The notes under the pieces were generated by a model. The model searched no databases and was not told the origin of the DNA. It saw nothing but the letters and a program-made list of their open reading frames with translations. A program made the position numbers and the translations under genes. Below, in pieces: positions 9,636 to 17,785 of a DNA stretch of 64,000 bases. Location: NCBI RefSeq assembly GCF_008705135.1, contig NZ_CP023694.1, positions 6,491,001 through 6,555,000 on the forward strand. Reading direction: 5' to 3'. How positions within the stretch are numbered: the first letter of the stretch is position 1; every line of letters starts with the position of its first letter. The stretch is from Streptomyces coeruleorubidus. GTDB taxonomy: Bacteria; Actinomycetota; Actinomycetes; Streptomycetales; Streptomycetaceae.

Positions 9636-10436
9636 GTGAGCGCGAGCGGCACGGCCGCGGCCGGACAGGTCGAGCACATGCTGCGCCAGGTCACGCCCGG
9701 GCGTTACGACGCCTACGAGGCACTCCTGCGCGCGCTCGCGACCCCGCACTCCGGCCAGATCTGGATGCTCCTCTGGCACGGCCAGGCGGGCTCCCCCGAC
9801 GCCCAGTACGGGAACATGGAGGTCGACGGCTACGGCTACGCCCCCTGTGTGACCTCCGCCCAGGAACTCTCGGCCAGCGGCTGGAACCGCTCGTACGAGG
9901 TGGTCGACGGAGTCGACGTCGCCCGCGCCCTCTACCCCGACCACTACGGCCTCTGGCTCAACCCGCACGCCCCCGGCGGCGGCGTCGGCATCCCCTGGCT
10001 GGACCTGCGCCGGATCGCCACGGGCCTGGACCGCCAGCCCGCCGGCCCGCTGCGGCTGTCCGAACCGGCCATCGAGATCCCGCAGTTCTACGCCCTGCTC
10101 GCGCAGAACGCCCACCGCACGCCGGCCGTCCGTTCGCTGCGCCGGGCCTGGGTGCAGCCCGCGCTGGGCGCGCCGTATCTCGCCATCGGACTGGATGTGT
10201 ACGACACCTCCCCGCCGGCCGTGGATTCCGTGCGCGCGATGATGCAGCAGTCCCTCGGGGCCGTACCGGACGGGCTGCCCGTCTCCACCGTCGCCATGTC
10301 CGACGAACACGACCCGGTCGCCATGTGGCTGCGCACGAGCGCCCGCCCCTTCTACGACCGTGAGGCCCACGCCACGGCCCCCGTCCAGGCCCCGGCCTCC
10401 GGCTACGGCTTCCCCCCGGCCCAGGGCAGGTACTGA
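9636..10436 (+). CDS. SseB-family protein, second copy
   Basis: 266 residues from the GTG at 9636, which has AAGGGGCGG at a good distance; an in-frame TTG at 9615 is less likely. It has a domain layout like the preceding gene: GQIWMLLWHGQ, MEVDGYGYAPCVTSAQELSASGW, AHRTPAVRSLRRAWVQPALG, and an ending DPVAMWLRTSARPFYDRE that parallels the neighbour's ending. The C-terminal tail is Pro/Ala/Gly rich. The two genes probably arose by duplication. Function unknown. Confidence 0.85.
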   Translation: MSASGTAAAGQVEHMLRQVTPGRYDAYEALLRALATPHSGQIWMLLWHGQAGSPDAQYGNMEVDGYGYAPCVTSAQELSASGWNRSYEVVDGVDVARALYPDHYGLWLNPHAPGGGVGIPWLDLRRIATGLDRQPAGPLRLSEPAIEIPQFYALLAQNAHRTPAVRSLRRAWVQPALGAPYLAIGLDVYDTSPPAVDSVRAMMQQSLGAVPDGLPVSTVAMSDEHDPVAMWLRTSARPFYDREAHATAPVQAPASGYGFPPAQGRY

Positions 10437-10821
10437 CCCGGACCGCGCCGGCCGTCGCCGCACCGGCCGTTGCCGCGCCGGTCGGCCGGCTCGCGGGTGT
10501 CAGGTGCTTTGCCCGCAATGCGCAGGTTTCAACGCCATATCGTCCGGACCACGTGCCCGCGTGTCCGGATAACGGAATCCCCCAGTCGGCATCACGGTTG
10601 CGCATACTTTCTCCACCAGGCCTGGCGTGTGATCGTGAGCGCGTTGAAGACTCGCCTCTCAGGCGCGAGGCCGTCGATCCTGTGAGCGATACCAAGCGAA
10701 GGATCGGCCTGACGGTGGCCGTACCATCTGCGGACGCCACGCCATAGCCAAAGTGGATCAAGCCGCCGACAACGGTGGGCAAGGGGGCCGGTGACCACCG
10801 GCGAGAAGGGGCAGGGCACTT
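10437..10821. other. 385-bp intergenic region before the oligopeptide transporter operon
   Basis: No credible ORF. It holds one imperfect hairpin (10543-10569) that could terminate the SseB transcript. The promoter of the transporter operon should lie in the second half, but I cannot place a convincing -35/-10 pair. The last ~20 nt carry the AAGGGG ribosome binding site of the permease gene. Confidence 0.5.
10543..10569 (+). terminator. imperfect hairpin downstream of the second SseB gene
   Basis: TCCGGACCACG (10543-10553) pairs with CGTGTCCGGA (10560-10569) with one bulged base and a 6-nt loop. There is no U tract. It could be a terminator or an operator. Confidence 0.35.
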
Positions 10822-11820
10822 GTGACGGCACCGATCGAGACCACCGGATCGCAGGCCGAGGCCCAGCCGGAGGCCGTGCTGGCGGGTGTGAAGTCCCAGA
10901 ACATCGAGGGCCGGTCCCTCGGGCAGATCGCCTGGACCCGCTTCAAGCGCGACAAGGTGGCGGTGGCCGGCGGCGTCGTGGTCGTGCTGCTCATCCTGAC
11001 GGCCGCCCTGTCCCGCCCGCTGCAGTCGCTGCTGGGCCTCGACCCCAACGCCTTCCACCAGGACCTCATCGACCCCAACACCACGCTCCCCAAGGGCGGC
11101 TTCGGCGGCATGAGCTGGGACCATCCGCTCGGTGTGGAGCCGAAGTTCGGGCGCGACATCCTCGCCCGCATCCTGGAGGGCTCCTGGGTCTCCCTCGTCG
11201 TCGCCTTCGGAGCGACGGTGCTGTCCAATGTGATCGGCACCGTGCTCGGCCTGATCGCGGGCTACTACGGCGGGCGCGTCGACGCGGTCATCAGCCGGCT
11301 CATGGACACCTTCCTGGCCTTCCCGCTGCTGCTCTTCGCCATCGCCATCTCGGCGACGCTCCAGGGCGGCGCCTTCGGGCTCGAGGGCCTCCCGCTGCAC
11401 ATCCTCGTGCTGATCTTCGTCATCGGCTTCTTCAACTGGCCCTACATGGGCCGCATCGTCCGCGGCCAGACGCTGGCGCTGCGCGAGCGGGAGTTCGTCG
11501 ACGCCTCCCGGGGGATGGGCGCTTCCGGGCCGTACATCCTCTTCAAGGAGCTGCTGCCGAACCTGGTCGCGCCGATCATCGTCTACTCGACGCTGCTGAT
11601 CCCGACCAACATCCTCTTCGAAGCGTCCCTCAGCTTCCTCGGCGTGGGCATCCAGCCGCCGCAGGCGTCGTGGGGCGGCATGCTCAACCAGGCCGTCGAC
11701 TTCTTCGAGGTCGATCCGCAGTACATGCTCGTCCCCGGTCTCGCCATCTTCATCACCGTACTGGCCTTCAACCTCCTCGGTGACGGCCTCCGGGACGCTC
11801 TCGACCCCCGCAGCCGCTGA
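10822..11820 (+). CDS. oligopeptide/dipeptide ABC transporter permease (DppC/OppC type)
   Basis: 332 residues, GTG start with AAGGGGCAGG upstream. One N-terminal membrane segment (VAVAGGVVVVLLILTAAL) is followed by the family-typical HPLGVEPKFGRDILARILEG segment and five more helices. The cytoplasmic EAA loop is EFVDASRGMGASGPYILFKELLPN-like, the site that docks the ATPases. It is the first gene of a five-gene operon (permease C, binding protein, permease B, ATPase D, ATPase F). Starting with the C-type permease before the binding protein is less common than binding-protein-first order. Confidence 0.93.
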   Translation: MTAPIETTGSQAEAQPEAVLAGVKSQNIEGRSLGQIAWTRFKRDKVAVAGGVVVVLLILTAALSRPLQSLLGLDPNAFHQDLIDPNTTLPKGGFGGMSWDHPLGVEPKFGRDILARILEGSWVSLVVAFGATVLSNVIGTVLGLIAGYYGGRVDAVISRLMDTFLAFPLLLFAIAISATLQGGAFGLEGLPLHILVLIFVIGFFNWPYMGRIVRGQTLALREREFVDASRGMGASGPYILFKELLPNLVAPIIVYSTLLIPTNILFEASLSFLGVGIQPPQASWGGMLNQAVDFFEVDPQYMLVPGLAIFITVLAFNLLGDGLRDALDPRSR

Positions 11821-11888
11821 CGTCTGCGGTCGCGGCCGGTGCCGCGTCCAGCCCAAGTGTTCAACTTCAGAAGGGGAATCCGACCATC

Positions 11889-13643
11889 ATGCGAAGGTCA
11901 GCAATTGCCGTCGCCGCGGCCATCAGCAGTGCCAGCCTCGTGCTGGCGGGCTGCAGCAAGGCCGACGACAACGGCGACGACGGCGGCAGCAAGGCCACCG
12001 CCGACGCCGCCACGAAGTCGGTCGTGAACACCTCGACGGAGAAGGGCGGCACGGTCACCTACGCGATGTCCGACGTCCCGGACTCGTTCGACCCGGGCAA
12101 CACGTACTACGCGTACATGTACAACTTCAGCCGTCTCTACGCGCGTCCGCTGCTCACCTTCAAGCCGGCTCCCGGTGAGAAGGGCAACGAGATCGTCCCG
12201 GACCTCGCGGAGTCCAAGGGCAAGTCGTCCGACGGCGGCAAGACCTGGACGTACAAGCTCCGTCAGGGCGTGAAGTACGAGGACGGCACCGAGGTCACCT
12301 CGGCGGACGTCAAGTACGCGGTGGAGCGCTCGAACTTCGCCCGTGACGTGCTCTCCCTCGGCCCGAACTACTTCGCCCAGTTCCTGGACGGCGGCGACAA
12401 GTACAAGGGCCCGTACAAGGACAAGAGCGACAAGGGCCTGGCGTCGATCGAGACGCCGGACAAGCACACGATCACCTTCAAGCTCAAGCAGCCGTTCACG
12501 GACTTCGACTACCTGGTCACGGCCCCGCAGACGGCTCCGGTGCCGAAGGCCAAGGACACCGGCGTCGACTACACCAAGAAGATCGTCTCCTCCGGCTCGT
12601 ACAAGTTCCAGAGCTACGAGGAGGGCAAGTCGGTCACCCTGGTGCGCAACCCCGAGTGGGACGCCAAGACCGACCCGCTGCGCAAGCAGTACCCGGACAA
12701 GATCGTGGTCAACCTGAAGGTCAACCAGGCCACGATCGACAAGGACCTGATGGCCGGCACCACCACCGTCGACCTCGCGGGCCGCGGCGTGGACACGCAG
12801 ACCCAGGCCCAGCTGCTCAACAACAAGGACAAGAAGGCCAACACCGACAACACCTACGGTGGCCGTCTCGTCTACGCGGCGCTGAACACCACGGTCAAGC
12901 CGTTCGACAACGTCGAGTGCCGCAAGGCCGTGCAGTACGCCATCGACAAGGTGGCCGTGCAGACCGCACAGGGCGGCCCGGTCCGCGGTGACATCGCCTC
13001 CACGGTCCTGCCGCCGGACGTGATCGGCTACCAGAAGTTCGACTCCTACGCCACCCAGGGCAACAAGGGTGACGCCACCAAGGCCAAGGGGCACCTGAAG
13101 GCCTGTGGCCAGGAGAAGGGCTTCAAGACCTACATCTCCGCGCGCAGCGACCGTCAGCAGGAGGTCGACGCCGCCACGGCGATCATCGACTCGCTGAAGA
13201 AGGTCGGCATCAACGCCGAGATGAAGCAGTACCCGTCCGGCAAGTACTTCACGGACTACGCCGGTGTCCCCGCCTTCGCCAAGAAGCAGAAGATCGGCAT
13301 CATGATGATGCAGTGGGGCGCCGACTGGCCGACCGGCTACGGCTTCCTGAACCAGATCCTCAACGGCAAGGCCATCAGCACCTCCGGCAACACGAACCTC
13401 TCGTCGTTCGACAACGCCGAGGTCAACAAGCTGCTCGACGAGGCCATCCAGAACCCCGAGGAGTCGGCGCGCAACGCCGCCTACGCCGAGGTCGACAAGA
13501 AGACGATGGACGAGGCCGTCATCGTGCCGCTGACCTACTTCAAGGTCTTGCTGTACCGCTCGCCGAACGCCACCAACGTGGTCTCCTCGGCCGCCTGGAG
13601 CGGTCAGTACGACGCCCTCAACCTCGGTACGACGAAGAAGTAG
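11889..13643 (+). CDS. extracellular peptide-binding lipoprotein of the ABC transporter (SBP family 5)
   Basis: 584 residues. It has a lipoprotein signal peptide with lipobox LAGC (Cys at about residue 21), followed by an acidic flexible linker. The mature part is typical of DppA/OppA-like family 5 proteins: TVTYAMSDVPDSFDPGNTYY, EIVPDLAESKGKSSDGGKTW, and the conserved VECRKAVQYAIDK. It should be anchored outside the membrane and deliver peptides or similar solutes to the permease pair. The specificity cannot be read. A stable hairpin lies just after its stop. Confidence 0.94.
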   Translation: MRRSAIAVAAAISSASLVLAGCSKADDNGDDGGSKATADAATKSVVNTSTEKGGTVTYAMSDVPDSFDPGNTYYAYMYNFSRLYARPLLTFKPAPGEKGNEIVPDLAESKGKSSDGGKTWTYKLRQGVKYEDGTEVTSADVKYAVERSNFARDVLSLGPNYFAQFLDGGDKYKGPYKDKSDKGLASIETPDKHTITFKLKQPFTDFDYLVTAPQTAPVPKAKDTGVDYTKKIVSSGSYKFQSYEEGKSVTLVRNPEWDAKTDPLRKQYPDKIVVNLKVNQATIDKDLMAGTTTVDLAGRGVDTQTQAQLLNNKDKKANTDNTYGGRLVYAALNTTVKPFDNVECRKAVQYAIDKVAVQTAQGGPVRGDIASTVLPPDVIGYQKFDSYATQGNKGDATKAKGHLKACGQEKGFKTYISARSDRQQEVDAATAIIDSLKKVGINAEMKQYPSGKYFTDYAGVPAFAKKQKIGIMMMQWGADWPTGYGFLNQILNGKAISTSGNTNLSSFDNAEVNKLLDEAIQNPEESARNAAYAEVDKKTMDEAVIVPLTYFKVLLYRSPNATNVVSSAAWSGQYDALNLGTTKK

Positions 13644-13679
13644 CGCGAAGAGCAGCCCTGGAAGGCAGGTGAAGGCATT

Positions 13680-13711
13680 GGCGCCCGTGGGTTTCACCCC
13701 CCGCGGGCGCC
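13680..13711 (+). terminator. intercistronic hairpin after the binding-protein gene
   Basis: A 12-bp stem (13680-13691 with 13700-13711, one G-T wobble) with an 8-nt loop lies between the lipoprotein gene and the next permease. There is no U tract. It probably acts as a partial terminator or 3'-end stabiliser, so that more binding protein than membrane subunits is made. Confidence 0.6.
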
Positions 13712-13724
13712 GGCGCCGGTCCCC

Positions 13725-14732
13725 GTGATCTCGTACATCATCCGCCGGGCGATCGCGGCAGTGATCCTGCTGCTGGTCGTCACCGCGGTCACCTTCGGCA
13801 TCTTCTTCCTGCTGCCGAGACTGGCCGGGCAGAGTCCCGACCAGCTGGCCGCCCAGTACATCGGAAAGAACCCTTCGCCCGAGGACATCCTGGCGGTCAA
13901 GCAGAACCTCGGGCTCGACAAGCCGGTCTACGAGCAGTACTGGGAGTTCATCAAGGGGATCGTCTCCGGCGCCACCTACAACCTCGGCCCGACCACGGCC
14001 AAGTGTGAAATGCCCTGTTTCGGCTACTCCTTCAAGAACCACATCGAGGTCTGGCCGCAGCTCGTGGACCGGCTTCCGGTGACCATCTCCCTGGCCGCGG
14101 GCGCCGCCGTGCTGTGGCTGCTGTCGGGTGTCGCCGCCGGTGTGATCTCCGCGCTCAAGCCGGGCTCGTTCTTCGACCGTGCCGCGATGGGCGTGGCCCT
14201 CGCCGGTGTGTCGCTCCCCATGTTCTTCACCGGCCAGCTCGCCCTGCTCGTCTTCAGCTATCAGCTGGACATCTTCGGGCGGACCTATGTGCCGTTCACC
14301 GAAAACCCGTCCCAGTGGGCCAACACCCTGTTCCTGCCGTGGTGTTCGCTGGCCCTTCTGTACTCGGCCATCTACGCACGGCTCACCCGGTCCGGCATGC
14401 TCGAAACCATGAACGAGGACTTCATCCGCACCGCTCGGGCCAAGGGCCTGAAGGAGCGCAAGGTCGTCGTCAAGCACGGCCTGCGGGCGGCGCTCACGCC
14501 GATCGTGACGGTCTTCGGCATGGACATCGGCCTGCTGCTCGGCGGCGCGGTGATCACCGAGTCGGTGTTCTCCCTGCCCGGCATCGGCCAGTACGCCGTT
14601 CAGGCCATCACCGACAACGACCTGCCGCCGATCCTGGGCGTCACCCTGCTGGCGGCCTTCTTCGTCGTGCTCTGCAACCTGGTGGTGGACGTGCTGTACG
14701 CCACCGTCGACCCGCGCGTGAGGCTCTCGTGA
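13725..14732 (+). CDS. oligopeptide/dipeptide ABC transporter permease (DppB/OppB type)
   Basis: 335 residues, GTG start. It opens with a membrane segment, ISYIIRRAIAAVILLLVVTA, as in B-type permeases, followed by the extracellular QLAAQYIGKNPSPEDILAVKQ segment. The EAA loop is near TARAKGLKERKVVVKHGLR. The C-terminus (DVLYATVDPRVRLS) is characteristic of the family. It overlaps the next ATPase gene by 4 bp (GTGA), indicating translational coupling. It pairs with the C-type permease to form the channel. Confidence 0.94.
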   Translation: MISYIIRRAIAAVILLLVVTAVTFGIFFLLPRLAGQSPDQLAAQYIGKNPSPEDILAVKQNLGLDKPVYEQYWEFIKGIVSGATYNLGPTTAKCEMPCFGYSFKNHIEVWPQLVDRLPVTISLAAGAAVLWLLSGVAAGVISALKPGSFFDRAAMGVALAGVSLPMFFTGQLALLVFSYQLDIFGRTYVPFTENPSQWANTLFLPWCSLALLYSAIYARLTRSGMLETMNEDFIRTARAKGLKERKVVVKHGLRAALTPIVTVFGMDIGLLLGGAVITESVFSLPGIGQYAVQAITDNDLPPILGVTLLAAFFVVLCNLVVDVLYATVDPRVRLS

Positions 14733-15823
14733 CCGAACTGACCAAGACCGGGGCCGCCGTGGGCGAGCCGTCGAGCGGCGGGGAGGTCCCCCGGGCGTTC
14801 CTCGACGTGCGCGACCTCAAGGTGCACTTCCCGACCGACGACGGCCTGGTCAAGTCCGTCGACGGGCTCTCCTTCCAGCTGGAGAAGGGCCAGACCCTCG
14901 GCATAGTGGGCGAGTCCGGCTCCGGCAAGTCGGTGACCTCGCTGGCCATCATGGGCCTGCACCGCCTCGGCAACCGCGGCAAGAACGTGCGGATGTCCGG
15001 CGAGATCTGGCTCGACGGCAAGGAACTCGTCTCGGCGAGCCCCGACGAGGTGCGCCGGCTGCGCGGCCATGACATGGCGATGATCTTCCAGGACCCGCTG
15101 TCCGCGATGCACCCGTACTACACGGTCGGCAACCAGATCGTCGAGGCGTACCGGGTCCACCACGACGTCGACAAGAAGACCGCCCGCAGGCGCGCCGTCG
15201 AACTCCTCGACCGGGTCGGCATCCCCGAGCCCGACAAGCGCGTCAACAGCTACCCGCACGAATTCTCCGGCGGTATGCGCCAGCGCGCCATGATCGCCAT
15301 GGCGCTGGTCAACAACCCCGAGCTGCTGATCGCGGACGAGCCGACCACCGCGCTCGACGTGACCGTGCAGGCGCAGATCCTCGACCTGATCCGGGACCTG
15401 CAGAAGGAGTTCGGCTCCGCGGTCATCATCATCACGCACGACCTCGGCGTGGTCGCCGAGATCGCCGACGACATCCTCGTGATGTACGGCGGGCGCTGCG
15501 TGGAACGCGGTCCGGTCGACACGATCTTCTACGAGCCGCAGCACCCCTACACCTGGGGCCTGCTCGGCTCGATGCCGCGGATCGACCGTGAGCAGACCGA
15601 CCGGCTCATCCCGGTCAAGGGTCAGCCGCCCAGCCTCATCAACGTCCCCTCGGGGTGCGCGTTCAACCCGCGCTGTCCGTATGCGGACGTCCCCAAGGGC
15701 GGGATCACCCGCACCGAGCGGCCCGAGCTGCGCGAGGTGGGCGGCAGGCACTTCACCGCCTGCCACCTGCCGCAGGAGGACCGCACCCGGATCTGGAACG
15801 AAGAGATTGCGCCGAAGCTGTGA
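14729..15823 (+). CDS. oligopeptide ABC transporter ATPase (DppD/OppD type)
   Basis: 364 residues from the GTG at 14729, overlapping the permease stop. Walker A is GESGSGKSVTSLA, the signature motif sits in EFSGGMRQRAMIA, Walker B is ELLIADEPTTALD, and the switch His is in IIITHDLGVVAEI. The C-terminal oligopeptide extension (HPYTWGLLGSMPR..., CAFNPRCPYA...FTACHL) carries the cysteines found in this subfamily, sometimes as an Fe-S site. It overlaps the next gene by 4 bp and forms the energising heterodimer with it. Confidence 0.95.
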   Translation: MTELTKTGAAVGEPSSGGEVPRAFLDVRDLKVHFPTDDGLVKSVDGLSFQLEKGQTLGIVGESGSGKSVTSLAIMGLHRLGNRGKNVRMSGEIWLDGKELVSASPDEVRRLRGHDMAMIFQDPLSAMHPYYTVGNQIVEAYRVHHDVDKKTARRRAVELLDRVGIPEPDKRVNSYPHEFSGGMRQRAMIAMALVNNPELLIADEPTTALDVTVQAQILDLIRDLQKEFGSAVIIITHDLGVVAEIADDILVMYGGRCVERGPVDTIFYEPQHPYTWGLLGSMPRIDREQTDRLIPVKGQPPSLINVPSGCAFNPRCPYADVPKGGITRTERPELREVGGRHFTACHLPQEDRTRIWNEEIAPKL

Positions 15824-17040
15824 GCGAGACCGATACCCGGGCAGGGACGACGGCCGTGACCGACGACGATGACAAACCGCTGCTCAAGGTCGAGGGACTG
15901 GTCAAGCACTTCCCCATCAAGAAGGGTCTGCTGCAGCGGCAGGTCGGGGCGGTCAAGGCCGTGGACGGCATCGACTTCGAGGTGCGCCGCGGCGAGACCC
16001 TCGGCGTCGTCGGCGAGTCCGGTTGCGGCAAGTCGACCATGGGCCGTCTCATCACCCGGCTGCTCGAACCCAGCGGCGGGAAGATCGAGTTCGACGGTAC
16101 GGACATCACGCACCTCGGCACGGGCGGCATGCGCCCGCTCCGCCGTGACGTGCAGATGATCTTCCAGGACCCGTACGGTTCGCTGAACCCCCGGCACACC
16201 ATCGGCACCATCGTCTCGGCGCCGTTCAGGCTCCAGGGCGTGGAGCCCGAGGGCGGCGTCAAGCAGGAGGTCCAGCGCCTCCTGGAGCTGGTGGGCCTGA
16301 GCCCCGAGCACTACAACCGCTACCCGCACGAGTTCTCCGGCGGCCAGCGGCAGCGCATCGGTATCGCCCGGGCCCTGGCCCTGAAGCCGCGGATGGTCGT
16401 GGCCGACGAGCCGGTCTCCGCGCTCGACGTGTCGATCCAGGCGCAGGTCGTGAACCTGATGGACGACCTCCAGGACGAGCTCGGCCTGACGTACGTGATC
16501 ATCGCGCACGACCTGTCGGTCGTCCGGCACGTCTCGGACCGGATCGCGGTGATGTACCTCGGCAAGATCGTCGAACTGGCCGACCGCGACTCGCTGTACG
16601 CCAGTCCGATGCACCCGTACACCAAGGCCCTGCTGTCGGCGGTGCCGATCCCGGATCCGCGGCGCAGGGCGGCCAAGAGCGAGCGCATCCTGCTCAGGGG
16701 CGACGTACCCTCGCCGATCGCCCCGCCGAGCGGGTGCCGCTTCCACACCCGGTGCTGGAAGGCCACGCAGATCTGCAAGAGCACCGAGCCGCCGCTGATC
16801 GAGCTGCGGCCCGGCCAGCGCGTCGCCTGCCACCACCCGGAGAACTTCGAGGACCAGGCCCCGCAGGACACCGTTCTGCTGTCCGCCGCGAAGGAGGCGG
16901 CGGCACTGGTCGCCGACGAGGTGCTGGCCGAGTCGGCACAGACGTCGGCGGCGGTGGCGGCGGAGGCCTCCGCGAAGGAAGCGGAAGACTCCGCCTCCAA
17001 GGAGCCCGGGGACACGTCCAAGGAGCCCGGGGACAAGTGA
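15820..17040 (+). CDS. oligopeptide ABC transporter ATPase (DppF/OppF type)
   Basis: 406 residues from the GTG at 15820 (GTGA overlap with the preceding stop). Walker A is GESGCGKSTMGRL, the signature EFSGGQRQRIGIA, Walker B MVVADEPVSALD, and the switch His is in IIAHDLSVVRH. The oligopeptide C-terminal extension has CRFHTRCWKATQIC. After it comes a ~60-residue Ala/Glu/Ser-rich tail ending in two SKEPGD units, which looks disordered and is not needed for the ATPase. Last gene of the transporter operon. Confidence 0.95.
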   Translation: MSETDTRAGTTAVTDDDDKPLLKVEGLVKHFPIKKGLLQRQVGAVKAVDGIDFEVRRGETLGVVGESGCGKSTMGRLITRLLEPSGGKIEFDGTDITHLGTGGMRPLRRDVQMIFQDPYGSLNPRHTIGTIVSAPFRLQGVEPEGGVKQEVQRLLELVGLSPEHYNRYPHEFSGGQRQRIGIARALALKPRMVVADEPVSALDVSIQAQVVNLMDDLQDELGLTYVIIAHDLSVVRHVSDRIAVMYLGKIVELADRDSLYASPMHPYTKALLSAVPIPDPRRRAAKSERILLRGDVPSPIAPPSGCRFHTRCWKATQICKSTEPPLIELRPGQRVACHHPENFEDQAPQDTVLLSAAKEAAALVADEVLAESAQTSAAVAAEASAKEAEDSASKEPGDTSKEPGDK

Positions 17041-17047
17041 CCCAGCC

Positions 17048-17096
17048 CTGCCGGAGCGCCTCTGCCTTGACACTTAAGGCAGAGGCGCTCCGGCAG
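17048..17096 (+). terminator. 21-bp perfect inverted repeat ending the transporter operon
   Basis: Bases 17048-17068 pair perfectly with 17076-17096 around a 7-nt loop (17069-17075), with no mismatch. There is no U run after it. It starts 7 nt after the ATPase stop and ends 14 nt before the GTG of the TRIC-like gene, so it is either a very strong terminator or also shapes the start region of the next mRNA. Confidence 0.8.
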
Positions 17097-17110
17097 GTAA
17101 GAATGTTCGG

Positions 17111-17785
17111 GTGCTCCAGCAACTGTTCAGTCCGTCCGTCCAGCACACGCTCGACCTGATCGGCATCTTCGTCTTCGCGATCTCCGGCGCCCTGCTGGCC
17201 GTGCGCAAGAACTTCGACGTGTTCGGCATCGCCGTGCTCGCCGAGGTCACCGCGCTGGGCGGCGGGCTCTTCCGTGACCTGGTCATCGGGGCCGTGCCAC
17301 CCGCCGCCTTCACGGACCTGGGGTACTTCCTCACCCCGCTACTCGCCACGCTCCTCGTCTTCTTCCTGCACCCGCAGGTGGAGCGCATCCAGGTCGCCGT
17401 GAACGTCTTCGACGCGGCCGGCCTCGGCCTGTTCTGCGTCGCCGGCACCATCAAGGCGTACGAGTACGGGCTCGGCCTGACCGCCTCCGCCGGCCTGGGG
17501 CTGACCACCGCGGTGGGCGGCGGTGTGCTGCGGGACGTCCTCGCCAACGAGGTGCCCTCGCTGCTGCGCTGGGACCGCGACCTGTACGCGGTCCCGGCGA
17601 TCGTCGGCGCCGCCCTGGTCGCCCTGTGCATCCGCTACGACGCCCTGAATCCGCTCACCAGCAGCCTCGCGGTGGTCACCGCCTTCGTACTGCGCCTGCT
17701 CGCGATGCGGTTCCACTGGCGAGCTCCGCGGGCCTGGCACCGGCGGTCGACGGTGAGCGAGGAGGAGCAGCCCGTGCTGCCGTGA
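17111..17785 (+). CDS. TRIC-type cation channel family protein (UPF0126/YadS-like)
   Basis: 224 residues, GTG start without an obvious Shine-Dalgarno. It consists of two tandem membrane repeats: the first has FAISGALLAVRKNFDVFGI and ALGGGLFRDLVIG; the second has VFDAAGLGLFCVAGTIKA and AVGGGVLRDVLANEVP. The paired GGG(L/V)(F/L)RD motifs are the hallmark of the family, whose members form trimeric monovalent cation channels. About seven membrane helices. Its last 110 bp overlap the end of the convergent esterase gene. Confidence 0.9.
   Translation: MLQQLFSPSVQHTLDLIGIFVFAISGALLAVRKNFDVFGIAVLAEVTALGGGLFRDLVIGAVPPAAFTDLGYFLTPLLATLLVFFLHPQVERIQVAVNVFDAAGLGLFCVAGTIKAYEYGLGLTASAGLGLTTAVGGGVLRDVLANEVPSLLRWDRDLYAVPAIVGAALVALCIRYDALNPLTSSLAVVTAFVLRLLAMRFHWRAPRAWHRRSTVSEEEQPVLP

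Noticed and set aside
11898..14477. 859-codon minus-strand ORF opposite the peptide-binding lipoprotein and permease
   Set aside because: Antisense shadow of two clear genes; no recognisable domains.
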